A stretch of DNA of 64,000 bases from Herminiimonas sp. KBW02 (GTDB taxonomy: Bacteria; Pseudomonadota; Gammaproteobacteria; Burkholderiales; Burkholderiaceae_D), in the NCBI RefSeq assembly GCF_003852535.1, contig NZ_QAJP01000004.1, forward strand, positions 854,719 to 918,718, given 5' to 3'. How positions within the stretch are numbered: position 1 is the stretch's first letter; each line of letters begins with the position of its first letter. Position numbers and translations under genes: made by a program. The notes beneath the pieces are model-generated. The model worked only from the letters and a program-made list of their open reading frames with translations, was not told the origin of the DNA and searched no databases. This document shows positions 35,342 to 43,335 of this stretch, one piece after another.

Positions 35342-37039
35342 ATGGCTACCCCTCACAAATATCGGCGTCCTGTACGGCCTGGCGCAGTCTATTCGCTGGC
35401 AGGCTTGCTGATCGCATCCTTGTCTGTTTCGGCCGCACCAGCAGCAGCGCAAACCATGCCCGATGCCGGACGCCTGCTGGACGATATTCAGCCCCCGAGG
35501 CAATTGCAAAAAAGTAGTGTCGAGGCGCTCCCTGCGCCCTTGCCACGTGCGCCGTTACAGCTTCCGGCTGATATCAAGGTCCAGGTCGAGACCATCCGTA
35601 TTACCGGTGCCCAAGCCTTCCCGGTGGCTGAGTTGCAAGACCTCGTAGGCGACCTGACCGGCGGTCAACATAGCCTGGCCGAATTGGAACAAGGCGCGAT
35701 GCGTATCACGCAGCATTACCGCGAGGCGGGCTATCTGTTAGCCCGGGCCTATTTGCCGACGCAGGAGATCAAGAACGGTGTAGTCGACATCCAGGTACTG
35801 GAAGGGCGGCTGGGCAAGCTCTCGCTGAATAACCAATCCAGCTTCAGTGATGACCGCATACGCGAACAGGTGGCGGGGATAACGCCCGATCAGGCCTTGC
35901 GCGGCGACACGGTAGAACGCGGATTGTTACTCCTGAGTGATATCCCTGGCCTGGTTGTGCGCTCGACCTTGTCGCCAGGCGCTTCGCTGGGTACCACCGA
36001 TCTGGATATACAGGTAAAGAATGGCAAGCCCTATGACGCCAACGTAAGTGTAGACAATCTCGGTAATCGTTATACCGGTGAAGCACGCATCAATGGCAGC
36101 GCGACCTTGAACAATCCTTTGGGTCTGGGCGATGCATTGCAATTAAATGCCTTGAGTTCAGGTAGTGGCCTGGTCTATGGACGTTTGAGCTATCAATTAC
36201 CAATCAATCGCCAGGGCACCCAGATCGGGGCGGCCTATGCCCAGATGCGTTATCGGCTCGGTGAAGAGTTCAGCAATCTCGATGCGCATGGTACGGCACG
36301 TATCGCCAGTTTCTATCTTCTCCATCCGCTGCTGCGTAGTCGCCAGGCCAATCTTAATCTGCAAATTAATGTTGATCACAAAGAGCTCGACGACAATATT
36401 GATCTGACGGCCACTACCACGAGGAAGACACTCAATAATCTAAGCGTGGGGTTGTCTGCTTATCGCAACGACGATGCGATGGGCGGCGGGATCAGCCACG
36501 GTAGCCTGAGCGTCACGGCGGGCAAGCTGAAACTCGACGCCGAAAGCGCTGCACTGGACGCACTTGGTCACAATACGCAAGGCAACTTCATCAAGAGCAA
36601 TATCCAGCTCGGTCGATTACAGCGATTGAGTCAGCGATGGAATCTGTCAGCGCAATTGAGCGCGCAATACGCTGGCAATAACCTCACTTCTACCGAAAAA
36701 ATGTCGCTGGGTGGTGCCTACGGCGTACGTGCATATCCGCAAGGTGAAGCGCCCGCCGATGACGCATGGTTGCTTAACCTGGAGCTGCGTTATGACGTCA
36801 CACCGCAAGCGCAAGCGCTCTTGTTTTACGACGGCGCGGAAGGCCGTCTGAATCACAAGCCTATTGCTGTTGATGGAAACAATCGCCGCTCGCTCTCGGG
36901 CGTGGGCACTGGCATACGCTGGGCTGGGCCGCAAGGCTTGAGCTTGCAGGCCAGTGTAGCCTGGCGCACAGACGATGCACCGAACTCCGACAAGGACAAG
37001 ACACCTCGAGCCTGGCTACAGATAGCCAAGCGCTTCTAA
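35342..37039 (+). CDS. Two-partner secretion outer membrane transporter (TpsB, ShlB/FhaC family)
   Basis: A 565-residue protein with a signal peptide (SLAGLLIASLSVSAAPAAAQ), a periplasmic POTRA region at about 75-230 (VQVETIRITGAQAFPVAELQ, then LVGDLTGGQHSL and ARAYLPTQEIKNGVVDIQVLEG, read in those pieces) and a C-terminal 16-strand beta-barrel. Barrel motifs include YDANVSVDNLGNRYTGEARI, LGGAYGVRAYPQGEAPAD (VRGY-like, conserved loop 6) and the C-terminal strand ending AKRF. TpsB proteins recognise the N-terminal TPS domain of a partner and thread it across the outer membrane. The partner gene starts 21 bases downstream. The 196 bases before the gene hold no recognisable operator. Confidence 0.94.
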   Translation: MATPHKYRRPVRPGAVYSLAGLLIASLSVSAAPAAAQTMPDAGRLLDDIQPPRQLQKSSVEALPAPLPRAPLQLPADIKVQVETIRITGAQAFPVAELQDLVGDLTGGQHSLAELEQGAMRITQHYREAGYLLARAYLPTQEIKNGVVDIQVLEGRLGKLSLNNQSSFSDDRIREQVAGITPDQALRGDTVERGLLLLSDIPGLVVRSTLSPGASLGTTDLDIQVKNGKPYDANVSVDNLGNRYTGEARINGSATLNNPLGLGDALQLNALSSGSGLVYGRLSYQLPINRQGTQIGAAYAQMRYRLGEEFSNLDAHGTARIASFYLLHPLLRSRQANLNLQINVDHKELDDNIDLTATTTRKTLNNLSVGLSAYRNDDAMGGGISHGSLSVTAGKLKLDAESAALDALGHNTQGNFIKSNIQLGRLQRLSQRWNLSAQLSAQYAGNNLTSTEKMSLGGAYGVRAYPQGEAPADDAWLLNLELRYDVTPQAQALLFYDGAEGRLNHKPIAVDGNNRRSLSGVGTGIRWAGPQGLSLQASVAWRTDDAPNSDKDKTPRAWLQIAKRF

Positions 37040-37060
37040 GACTCAGCAAGAGGAAAAACC

Positions 37061-39946
37061 ATGCAACATTACCACTGCCCCGTCCGCCATATTTTCCGCG
37101 AAGATAAGCCGCAATACCGGCTCAGCCCGGCGCATCGCATACTGGCAATATTTGCCGGTAGCGTAATCGCCGTGGCGACCCCATTTGCCTGGGCAGCCCC
37201 GGCAGATGGGGTGGTGACTAGTGGCAGCGGCACCATCAGCAGCAGCGGCAATGTCACCAACATCGTTCAAGGTAGCAACAAACTTGCGATTAATTGGGGC
37301 AGTTTCAATATCGCCAGCAATGAAACCGTCAATTTCATCCAGCCCGGCCGCGATGCGATTGCCTTGAATCGCATCATTGGTAGCGGTGCCACCGAAATCT
37401 ACGGCAAGCTCAACGCCAACGGCCAGGTATTCCTGCTGAACCCGAATGGCGTGTTGTTTGGTGCCAGCGCCAGCGTCAATGTCGGCGGCCTGCTGGCCAG
37501 TACCTTGAATCTCAGCGACGCGGACTTCAATGCCGGCAACTACCGTTTTACTTCTGTCAGCAATAGTGCCGCCGGAATTATCAATCAAGGCAACATCACC
37601 GCTGCAAACGGCGGCTACGTCGCTTTGCTGGGGAGCCAGGTCAGCAATCAGGGCACCCTGGTCGCCAGGCTGGGCAATGTGACGCTGGCGGCAGGCAGCG
37701 ACATGACGCTCGACTTCGCCGGTGACGGCTTGTTAAGCGTCAAGGTAAACCAGGGTAGCCTGCAGGCGCTGGTGCAGAACAAGCAACTGATCCAGGCCGA
37801 TGGCGGCACGGTCGTGATGCACGCCAAGACTGCGGACAGTCTGATACAGGCAGTCGTCAATAATGACGGCATGATCCAGGCCAACGCGGTGGATACACGC
37901 GATGGTCGTGTCATGCTGGTCAGCGACAATGGGCAATTGCAATTGAATGGTGACATCCGTGCGCAAGGCGGTCGGGTATTGGCCGATGCTGGCAACGGCG
38001 ACACCATGCTGCAAGGCCGTGTCGATGTGTCCAATGCGACTGGCCAGGGTGGCCAGGTCAGTCTGCTGGGTGAGCGCGTCGGTTTATTTGGCACGGCTCA
38101 GGTTGATGCCAGTGGACGTGACGGTGGCGGAACAGTGTTGATCGGTGGCGACTTCCAGGGTAGCAACGCTGCGGTACGCAACGCCAGCCAGACCGTGGTA
38201 TCCGCCGCTACGCAGATTGATGCGAATGCTACAGGGAGGGGTAATGGCGGGCGCGTCATCGTTTGGTCCGACGGTACGACAGTGGCGCAAGGAAAAATTA
38301 ATGCGAAGGGCGGTGATAGCGGTGGTGATGGCGGCTTCGTCGAGGTATCCGGCAAGCAGACGCTCAGTTTCAGCGCACAGGTCGACACGCGCGCTGCGCT
38401 CGGTACCATGGGTAGCTTGCTGCTTGATCCGACCGATCTTGACGTGATCGACTGCATGAATACTTGTGGCTTCACGTTGCCGGTCATCGGTTTTGGTGAC
38501 CTGCCCAGCGGCCAGTCGACAATACTGGGTGCCACCTTGAGCAGTGCGACGAGCAATGTCAGTCTGCAAGCGACCAACAGTATCAACTTCTACGATCCGG
38601 TATCTATCGCCGCTGCAGGCAAATCGCTGACCGCCGAAGCTGGTAACACCATCAATGTGTACAACACCATTTATGCTCCTGGCAGTGTCAAGTTAAAGGC
38701 GCCATCTATTTATATTTCGAGTAATGTTGACAGCGGCAGTAGCGTCCATTTGCTGGCAGATGGTCTAACCATATCGGGAGGGTCTGGCTCCCTCGTTAAT
38801 GCACCGAGAGTCATCATTGAGCCATACAGCGCCGGATTTGGCGTGTCCGTTGGCGGCATGGGGGCGGGTGGTACCTTGACGCTATCAACAGGGAGCCTGG
38901 CCGGGATAGACGGAAATGCCAGCCTGACCCTGATGGGCAGTAATATCGATCTCAACGCTACGCTGAATCGTAGCGGTGACACCATCATGGTGGCCAGCAG
39001 TAGCTTCGCAAGCTATGTGGCCAACATGTCTATCGGTGGCCGCTACCTGGTCTATGCTGCTAATCCCGTTACCAGCAACCGCAATGGGGCAGGCTCCTAC
39101 AGCAAACATTACAACGTGAGCTATGACGGTACCACGCCTAGCTATGCCGGCAGCGGCAACTGGTTTTTATATAGCATAGCGCCGACTTTGCAACTCACTC
39201 CGACGGGCGGCTCCATCGTCTACGGCAACGCACTGCCTTCCGGCTATACCATCGGTACCGGAGGATTGATCGACGGTGACACACTGACCACCGCCGGCAT
39301 CTCCGGCACCCCTACGTTCGGCGTCACAGCTGGTAGTACGTCGGCATCAGGCCATCTCAATGTGGGCAGCTATGCGCTGGATTACACCGGTAACCTGGCC
39401 TCCAGCCTCGGCTACCAAATTGTATCCAATGCAGGTAATGTGACTGTCACCCCGGCTAGTCTGACCGTCAGCGGTGCTATCGCACAAAACAAGACTTATG
39501 ACGGCAATACCAGCGCCACCATCAGCGGCGGCATGCTGAATGGCTTGTTGACGGGTGACGCGGTCGTCCTCAACCAGAACGGTAATTTCGACAGCGCATC
39601 CGTAGGCAATGGCAAGACTGTCAATCTGGCGTTCAGCCTAAGCGGTGCAGACCAGGGCAACTATGTATTGAGCAACCCAGGCGGTAACACACTGGCCAAC
39701 ATCACGAATAACACGCGTAGCACGCAAGCTCTGGCCTGGTATCAGGCTGCGATCAATAGCGCTGATCATCCAGATTTTGCTCCGACATTCACGACACAAG
39801 CTGGCCTGAATATTGTTAATCAGGATGCGCCAGCTGCGAGTGGAACAGATCAAGCGGAGCAGCCGCGCAACGATAGTAGCAACGATATCGCTGGTAAGAA
39901 GGATGCCGCCAATAGTGTGTTGACCATCATTGATGGCGGTGTATAA
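37061..39946 (+). CDS. Filamentous haemagglutinin-type adhesin (TpsA exoprotein)
   Basis: A 961-residue exoprotein. A long signal region (about 1-47, hydrophobic core LAIFAGSVIAVATPFAWA) precedes a TPS secretion domain (about 48-300) with the hallmark NPNGVLFGASASVNVGGLLAS, read as NPNGVLFG then ASASVNVGGL. Then come beta-helix-like repeats, the family phrase GSLLLDPTDLDVID, and near the C-terminus MBG and YDG-type domains (SIVYGNALPSGYTIGTGG, and QNKTYDGNTSATISGG). It is short compared with FhaB. Role: secreted through the adjacent TpsB and retained at or released from the cell surface as an adhesin. Cys pair DCMNTC is one of few cysteines. A terminator follows. Confidence 0.93.
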   Translation: MQHYHCPVRHIFREDKPQYRLSPAHRILAIFAGSVIAVATPFAWAAPADGVVTSGSGTISSSGNVTNIVQGSNKLAINWGSFNIASNETVNFIQPGRDAIALNRIIGSGATEIYGKLNANGQVFLLNPNGVLFGASASVNVGGLLASTLNLSDADFNAGNYRFTSVSNSAAGIINQGNITAANGGYVALLGSQVSNQGTLVARLGNVTLAAGSDMTLDFAGDGLLSVKVNQGSLQALVQNKQLIQADGGTVVMHAKTADSLIQAVVNNDGMIQANAVDTRDGRVMLVSDNGQLQLNGDIRAQGGRVLADAGNGDTMLQGRVDVSNATGQGGQVSLLGERVGLFGTAQVDASGRDGGGTVLIGGDFQGSNAAVRNASQTVVSAATQIDANATGRGNGGRVIVWSDGTTVAQGKINAKGGDSGGDGGFVEVSGKQTLSFSAQVDTRAALGTMGSLLLDPTDLDVIDCMNTCGFTLPVIGFGDLPSGQSTILGATLSSATSNVSLQATNSINFYDPVSIAAAGKSLTAEAGNTINVYNTIYAPGSVKLKAPSIYISSNVDSGSSVHLLADGLTISGGSGSLVNAPRVIIEPYSAGFGVSVGGMGAGGTLTLSTGSLAGIDGNASLTLMGSNIDLNATLNRSGDTIMVASSSFASYVANMSIGGRYLVYAANPVTSNRNGAGSYSKHYNVSYDGTTPSYAGSGNWFLYSIAPTLQLTPTGGSIVYGNALPSGYTIGTGGLIDGDTLTTAGISGTPTFGVTAGSTSASGHLNVGSYALDYTGNLASSLGYQIVSNAGNVTVTPASLTVSGAIAQNKTYDGNTSATISGGMLNGLLTGDAVVLNQNGNFDSASVGNGKTVNLAFSLSGADQGNYVLSNPGGNTLANITNNTRSTQALAWYQAAINSADHPDFAPTFTTQAGLNIVNQDAPAASGTDQAEQPRNDSSNDIAGKKDAANSVLTIIDGGV

Positions 39947-40019
39947 GCGACAGGAACTATACAGAAGCGGACGACAACTACAACGCTCGACGGAAACGCT
40001 AAGGGAAGCGAGCAGTCTG

Positions 40020-40049
40020 ATGGCCCGTTGAAAAACTGGGCCATTTTTT
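40020..40049 (+). terminator. Rho-independent terminator after the adhesin gene
   Basis: ATGGCCC and GGGCCAT pair around a GTTGAAAAACT loop, followed by TTTTT. It lies 75 bases after the TpsA stop codon. Confidence 0.8.
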
Positions 40050-40250
40050 ATGGCAGGTCGGAGAGCAGTGCGACGATTTTTGATGGTGCCGGAAGGTGTA
40101 ATTCTCCCGTATACACACCCAAGCCTCCCAATTACTCATCAAATGCACGACTTGACGCTGATAGGTGATGCTGTCGCTCGTGGCGCCGAAAGAGGCTCGC
40201 TTTCGCAAGAGGTTTAGATGCCAAGCGAGATTAGAAAGCCAAACGGAATC

Positions 40251-40275
40251 TTGAACATCACTGAAAATTGCTATT
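40251..40275 (+). repeat. Copy C of a 25-bp motif (TTGAACAT...TGAAAA...TATT)
   Basis: Reads TTGAACATCAC, TGAAAATTGC, TATT. Eight bases at the start, TGAAAA in the middle and TATT at the end are shared with two copies upstream of the response regulator. This copy continues into TCGGTGATG so that CATCAC and GTGATG form an inverted repeat (40256-40283) with inner GAA/TTC arms. Confidence 0.7.
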
Positions 40276-40337
40276 CGGTGATGTCTTTGCAGAAAAAACA
40301 GATAGAAATTTCTCTGTCAGCAAGCCGAGCAAAGAAT

Positions 40338-42218
40338 TTATTGCGGAGCTAAAGATGGCGTTAGTTGTATTGTCGCAGTGAGGGCAGTGCGTCCAGTTTT
40401 CGAGCTTACTTCAAGTGTTCCGTGTATGGCAATGATGCGCGCATGCATGCTGCGCATGCCGACACTGATGCCAGCCTGGCGCACAGCGGCGACATCGAAA
40501 CCGACGCCATTGTCTTCAACGCTGAGCACCAGCACATCGTATTCAGGTAGATGCATTCGAACTTCTACACGTCGCGCACGGCTATGCTTTACAACGTTAA
40601 CCAGCGACTCTTCCAGCAGTCGTGTCAACGTCAGGCATTGCAAAGCATTCGGCGACGTGCGCCACTCAGCTGGCAATTGCCAGGTAGCGTCTATCTCGAG
40701 TTCATCGAAGAGCTGCATAAAACGGTGACGCAAGGGCGCGATCCATTCAGTTGGCGTGGCTGGTACTTTGACACCAGCACTGGATCCACTGTCTATGGTT
40801 TGTCGCAAATCGTCGCGGATGAGTTTGAGCATGGAGAGAACCTGCTGGTTCTGTAGAGGCATATCTGCTTGCTGCACCATTGCCATCATGCGTACTAGCG
40901 ATCCGCCCAATCCATCGTGCAGGTCATGAGCGATTTGCAGTCTTTCTTGCAGCCGATTATTTGTCAGTGCCAATGCGTGTTCACGCTCCAGCGTCGCACT
41001 GAGGTCGGCACGTGCGCGACCAATACCTACTTCCAGCTGATGATTGAAGCGGTCAATTTGTCTCATGTTGCGCGCATGGCGCAAGCCAAGTATTCCTGAC
41101 ATAGCGAGTGTGGTCGCAATACTACTGATCGCGCTATACGCGCGGCCATTTTCGATGATCTTTAGTAGCAGCAACAGATCATGCAAGACAACTGCAAAAA
41201 AGAACAACAACAAGCCAGCCAGAATCACATGTTCGGTTTTTCGGGTGCGCCACGCGTGGAAAGGAAACTGCAGACAGTTGATAAAAAAGAGTGCGGCTGG
41301 GATGAGTATGCCAATTCCCAATGCTCCGGCAAGATAGGCTGCCGGTGCCACCATCAGCATGACGACCAACAGGGCCGCACCTGTCCACATGACCTTTTCT
41401 ATTCGAGGCAGCGATTGCCCACCAAATCGCCAGGTAAACATGCAAAAACTCGCGACATACAGAATCGCCATGACCGCATTGGCTTTGGCCGCCATCACAG
41501 AGTCTGGAAATGGCCAAGGAGTGGTGGCGAGCACGTTAGATGCGAACAGTACCCAGAATAACGTCATCAATGCATACCAGCCATGCTCGCTTTGTGTGCG
41601 ACGCATCAGCCAGATGCAGAAGAATAAGATACCCATCACAACATTTACGACAATGTTGACCACGAACAGAGTGCGATTTTGCCATTGCAAGTCTTCATAA
41701 AGCTGCAGAGTGGCGTGTAGCTCGCCTAAGTATACCGGGCCTAGTCCCGGCGTCTGTCCGGCGACACCAATGACTCTGACCCATAAGGTATTGACGCCGT
41801 CCTTCAACAGCGTTTCTGGCAAGCGCCAGTAGCGTGGCATATTCCAGCTGCGCGAGAGCGGTTCGGTCAAGTGTTTGTCGCGCCAGATCTGGCTGTCATT
41901 GACATAGACTTCGCCTGCCATGACGATAGATTCAAGTGCCAATGCAACGGGACTTGAACGCTGGTTTTGTCCATTTATACATTGGCGTTGCCAATCGACG
42001 CGATACCACGCAGTACCGCTGTAGTCTGGCCAGCGTGATGTCCAGTTATCAGGCAAGGTGACGGTCTGCCATTTTGCATCGACCGGTCGGCGGCCATCAG
42101 CATCTCCCTGTGTGGATTGAACCTTGAGTATCTGTGCTGTACACGCGGTAGTTACGCTTGTCTGGGCATACGCAGGCGCAATCAATGCTATCCAACAGAT
42201 AAATGCGAGCAACCTCAA
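40338..42218 (-). CDS. Sensor histidine kinase with DISM-like extracellular domain and HisKA_3/HATPase
   Basis: A 626-residue kinase with a signal peptide, a periplasmic beta-sandwich domain of about 160 residues (WRDKHLTEPLSRSWNMPRYW then RLPETLLKDGVNTLWVRVIG, as in 7TMR-DISM proteins), about seven membrane helices, a coiled coil and a NarX-type kinase module. The phosphorylated His is in HDLHDGLGGSLV, and the ATPase G-box is VEDNGVGFD. It overlaps the response regulator gene by four bases (ATGA-type), so the two are coupled. It sits between the two-partner secretion genes and the autotransporter gene, all likely targets. The DISM domain suggests a carbohydrate or peptide signal outside the cell. 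Confidence 0.92.
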   Translation of the reverse strand: MRLLAFICWIALIAPAYAQTSVTTACTAQILKVQSTQGDADGRRPVDAKWQTVTLPDNWTSRWPDYSGTAWYRVDWQRQCINGQNQRSSPVALALESIVMAGEVYVNDSQIWRDKHLTEPLSRSWNMPRYWRLPETLLKDGVNTLWVRVIGVAGQTPGLGPVYLGELHATLQLYEDLQWQNRTLFVVNIVVNVVMGILFFCIWLMRRTQSEHGWYALMTLFWVLFASNVLATTPWPFPDSVMAAKANAVMAILYVASFCMFTWRFGGQSLPRIEKVMWTGAALLVVMLMVAPAAYLAGALGIGILIPAALFFINCLQFPFHAWRTRKTEHVILAGLLLFFFAVVLHDLLLLLKIIENGRAYSAISSIATTLAMSGILGLRHARNMRQIDRFNHQLEVGIGRARADLSATLEREHALALTNNRLQERLQIAHDLHDGLGGSLVRMMAMVQQADMPLQNQQVLSMLKLIRDDLRQTIDSGSSAGVKVPATPTEWIAPLRHRFMQLFDELEIDATWQLPAEWRTSPNALQCLTLTRLLEESLVNVVKHSRARRVEVRMHLPEYDVLVLSVEDNGVGFDVAAVRQAGISVGMRSMHARIIAIHGTLEVSSKTGRTALTATIQLTPSLAPQ

Positions 42219-42898
42219 CCGATCAATCCACGCGAACGTGCCTCATGGATGGCGCGTGTACGGGAAGACACCGCAAGCTTGCGATAGATATGTTTGACAT
42301 GACATTCAACGGTGTAGCGCGACAAATGCAGTTGCTCGGCGATTTCGCGATTGCTTAGGCCTTGTGCGACCAGGCTGAGAATTTCATTTTCGCGTGGGCT
42401 TAAGGTTTCGCCACTCGCCGTGTCGGTAGCTTGCTCTGCCTTCGGTTTTAATTCGTCGATGATCCGGCGTGCGACGAAGGGATCGATAGGTGCACCGCCG
42501 CGCAAAACACTGCGGATGGAGAGTAAAACTTCCATATCGTCGCGTTCCTTGAGTACATAACCAGTTGCACCAGCACGCAAGGCGGCAAGAATCGCATCTT
42601 CGGTACACCAGGCTGAGATGACGAGAATCGCGAGACTTGGATCGGCCGTATGCATTTCTGCAATCAGATCAATGCCGCTGCCATCAGGCAGGCCTAGGTC
42701 GACTAGCGCCAGCGCGATTGGCTGATTCGCCAGACAAATGCGTGCCTCGGCGAGTGATGACGCTGTCACCAAGGCATCGGGCGTATAGCCTAATTGTTGT
42801 AGCAAACCTTCCAGGCGGCGTTGAATCAGCTGCTCGTCCTCCACCAAAAGGACGGGGGCGGGCAGGGTGGATTCAACAGAGAAAGTATTGGCTGCCAT
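42215..42898 (-). CDS. NarL/FixJ-family response regulator
   Basis: A 227-residue two-component regulator. The receiver has acidic EDE near residue 21, the phosphorylated Asp in LALVDLGLPDGSG, a Ser/Thr-type ISAW and VLKERDDME with the conserved Lys. A LuxR helix-turn-helix is at the C-terminus (LSPRENEILSLVAQGLSNRE then IAEQLHLSRYTVECHVKHIY). It is transcribed before its kinase and overlaps it by four bases. Upstream, between this gene and the divergent autotransporter gene, two copies of a 25-bp motif face each other and are its best candidate binding sites. Confidence 0.94.
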   Translation of the reverse strand: MAANTFSVESTLPAPVLLVEDEQLIQRRLEGLLQQLGYTPDALVTASSLAEARICLANQPIALALVDLGLPDGSGIDLIAEMHTADPSLAILVISAWCTEDAILAALRAGATGYVLKERDDMEVLLSIRSVLRGGAPIDPFVARRIIDELKPKAEQATDTASGETLSPRENEILSLVAQGLSNREIAEQLHLSRYTVECHVKHIYRKLAVSSRTRAIHEARSRGLIG

Positions 42899-42954
42899 CG
42901 AAAGAAACGTAGGGTGAAATTATCCAGAGTGTACTGTGAACCAAGGAGGGTAAT

Positions 42955-42979
42955 TTGAACATACTTGAAAACTGGTATT
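42955..42979 (+). repeat. Copy A of the 25-bp motif
   Basis: Reads TTGAACATACT, TGAAAACTGG, TATT, 57 bases upstream of the response regulator start. ATACTT and AAGTAT at 42961-42992 add a symmetric frame around it. Confidence 0.7.
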
Positions 42980-43045
42980 TTGAAATAAGTATAAAGCCAT
43001 CGCCGCTCATCACTCATCTACAACATACCGCCGAAATATACTTCA

Positions 43046-43070
43046 AATACCTATTTTCAGTGATGTTCAA
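43046..43070 (-). repeat. Copy B of the 25-bp motif, opposite orientation
   Basis: On the minus strand reads TTGAACATCAC, TGAAAATAGG, TATT. It points towards copy A, with 66 bases between them. Confidence 0.7.
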
Positions 43071-43335
43071 TCAGATGCATTCGTGTATTCTCTTGCCAGG
43101 AAAACATCAAGCCAATACAAAAGACAGGCGCAGATATCCGGATATCTGAACTGATCTGAGCAAAAAAATAGTGATCCAACATCCCTTGATAGGGATGGCG
43201 CAGCTGGTCGCGCAAGCGGACTACGACGATATCGGCGAGTGGTCAGTCAGTACTGCAGCTCCTATTTTTTGATCGTTCAGTAGTCCGTCGACCAAAGCAA
43301 ATATCGGCATATTAAACAGTCAGTAACCATACATC

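Larger units (their letters stand above)
39947..40337. other. Convergent intergenic region with terminator and a repeat motif
   Basis: About 390 bases between the ends of the adhesin gene and the sensor kinase gene. It holds a terminator, and further on one copy of the 25-bp motif also found upstream of the response regulator. No gene could be supported. Confidence 0.6.
42899..43335. other. Divergent promoter region of response regulator and autotransporter
   Basis: About 440 bases shared by divergent genes. Two copies of the 25-bp motif lie in its first half, near the response regulator. The second half, near the autotransporter, has no repeat or hairpin that stands out. The region is AT-rich around the motifs. 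Confidence 0.6.

Noticed and set aside
40251-43070. The 25-bp motif as integron attC or IS ends
   Set aside because: There is no integrase, the copies lack the attC core structure and flanking sequences do not resemble each other beyond the motif.
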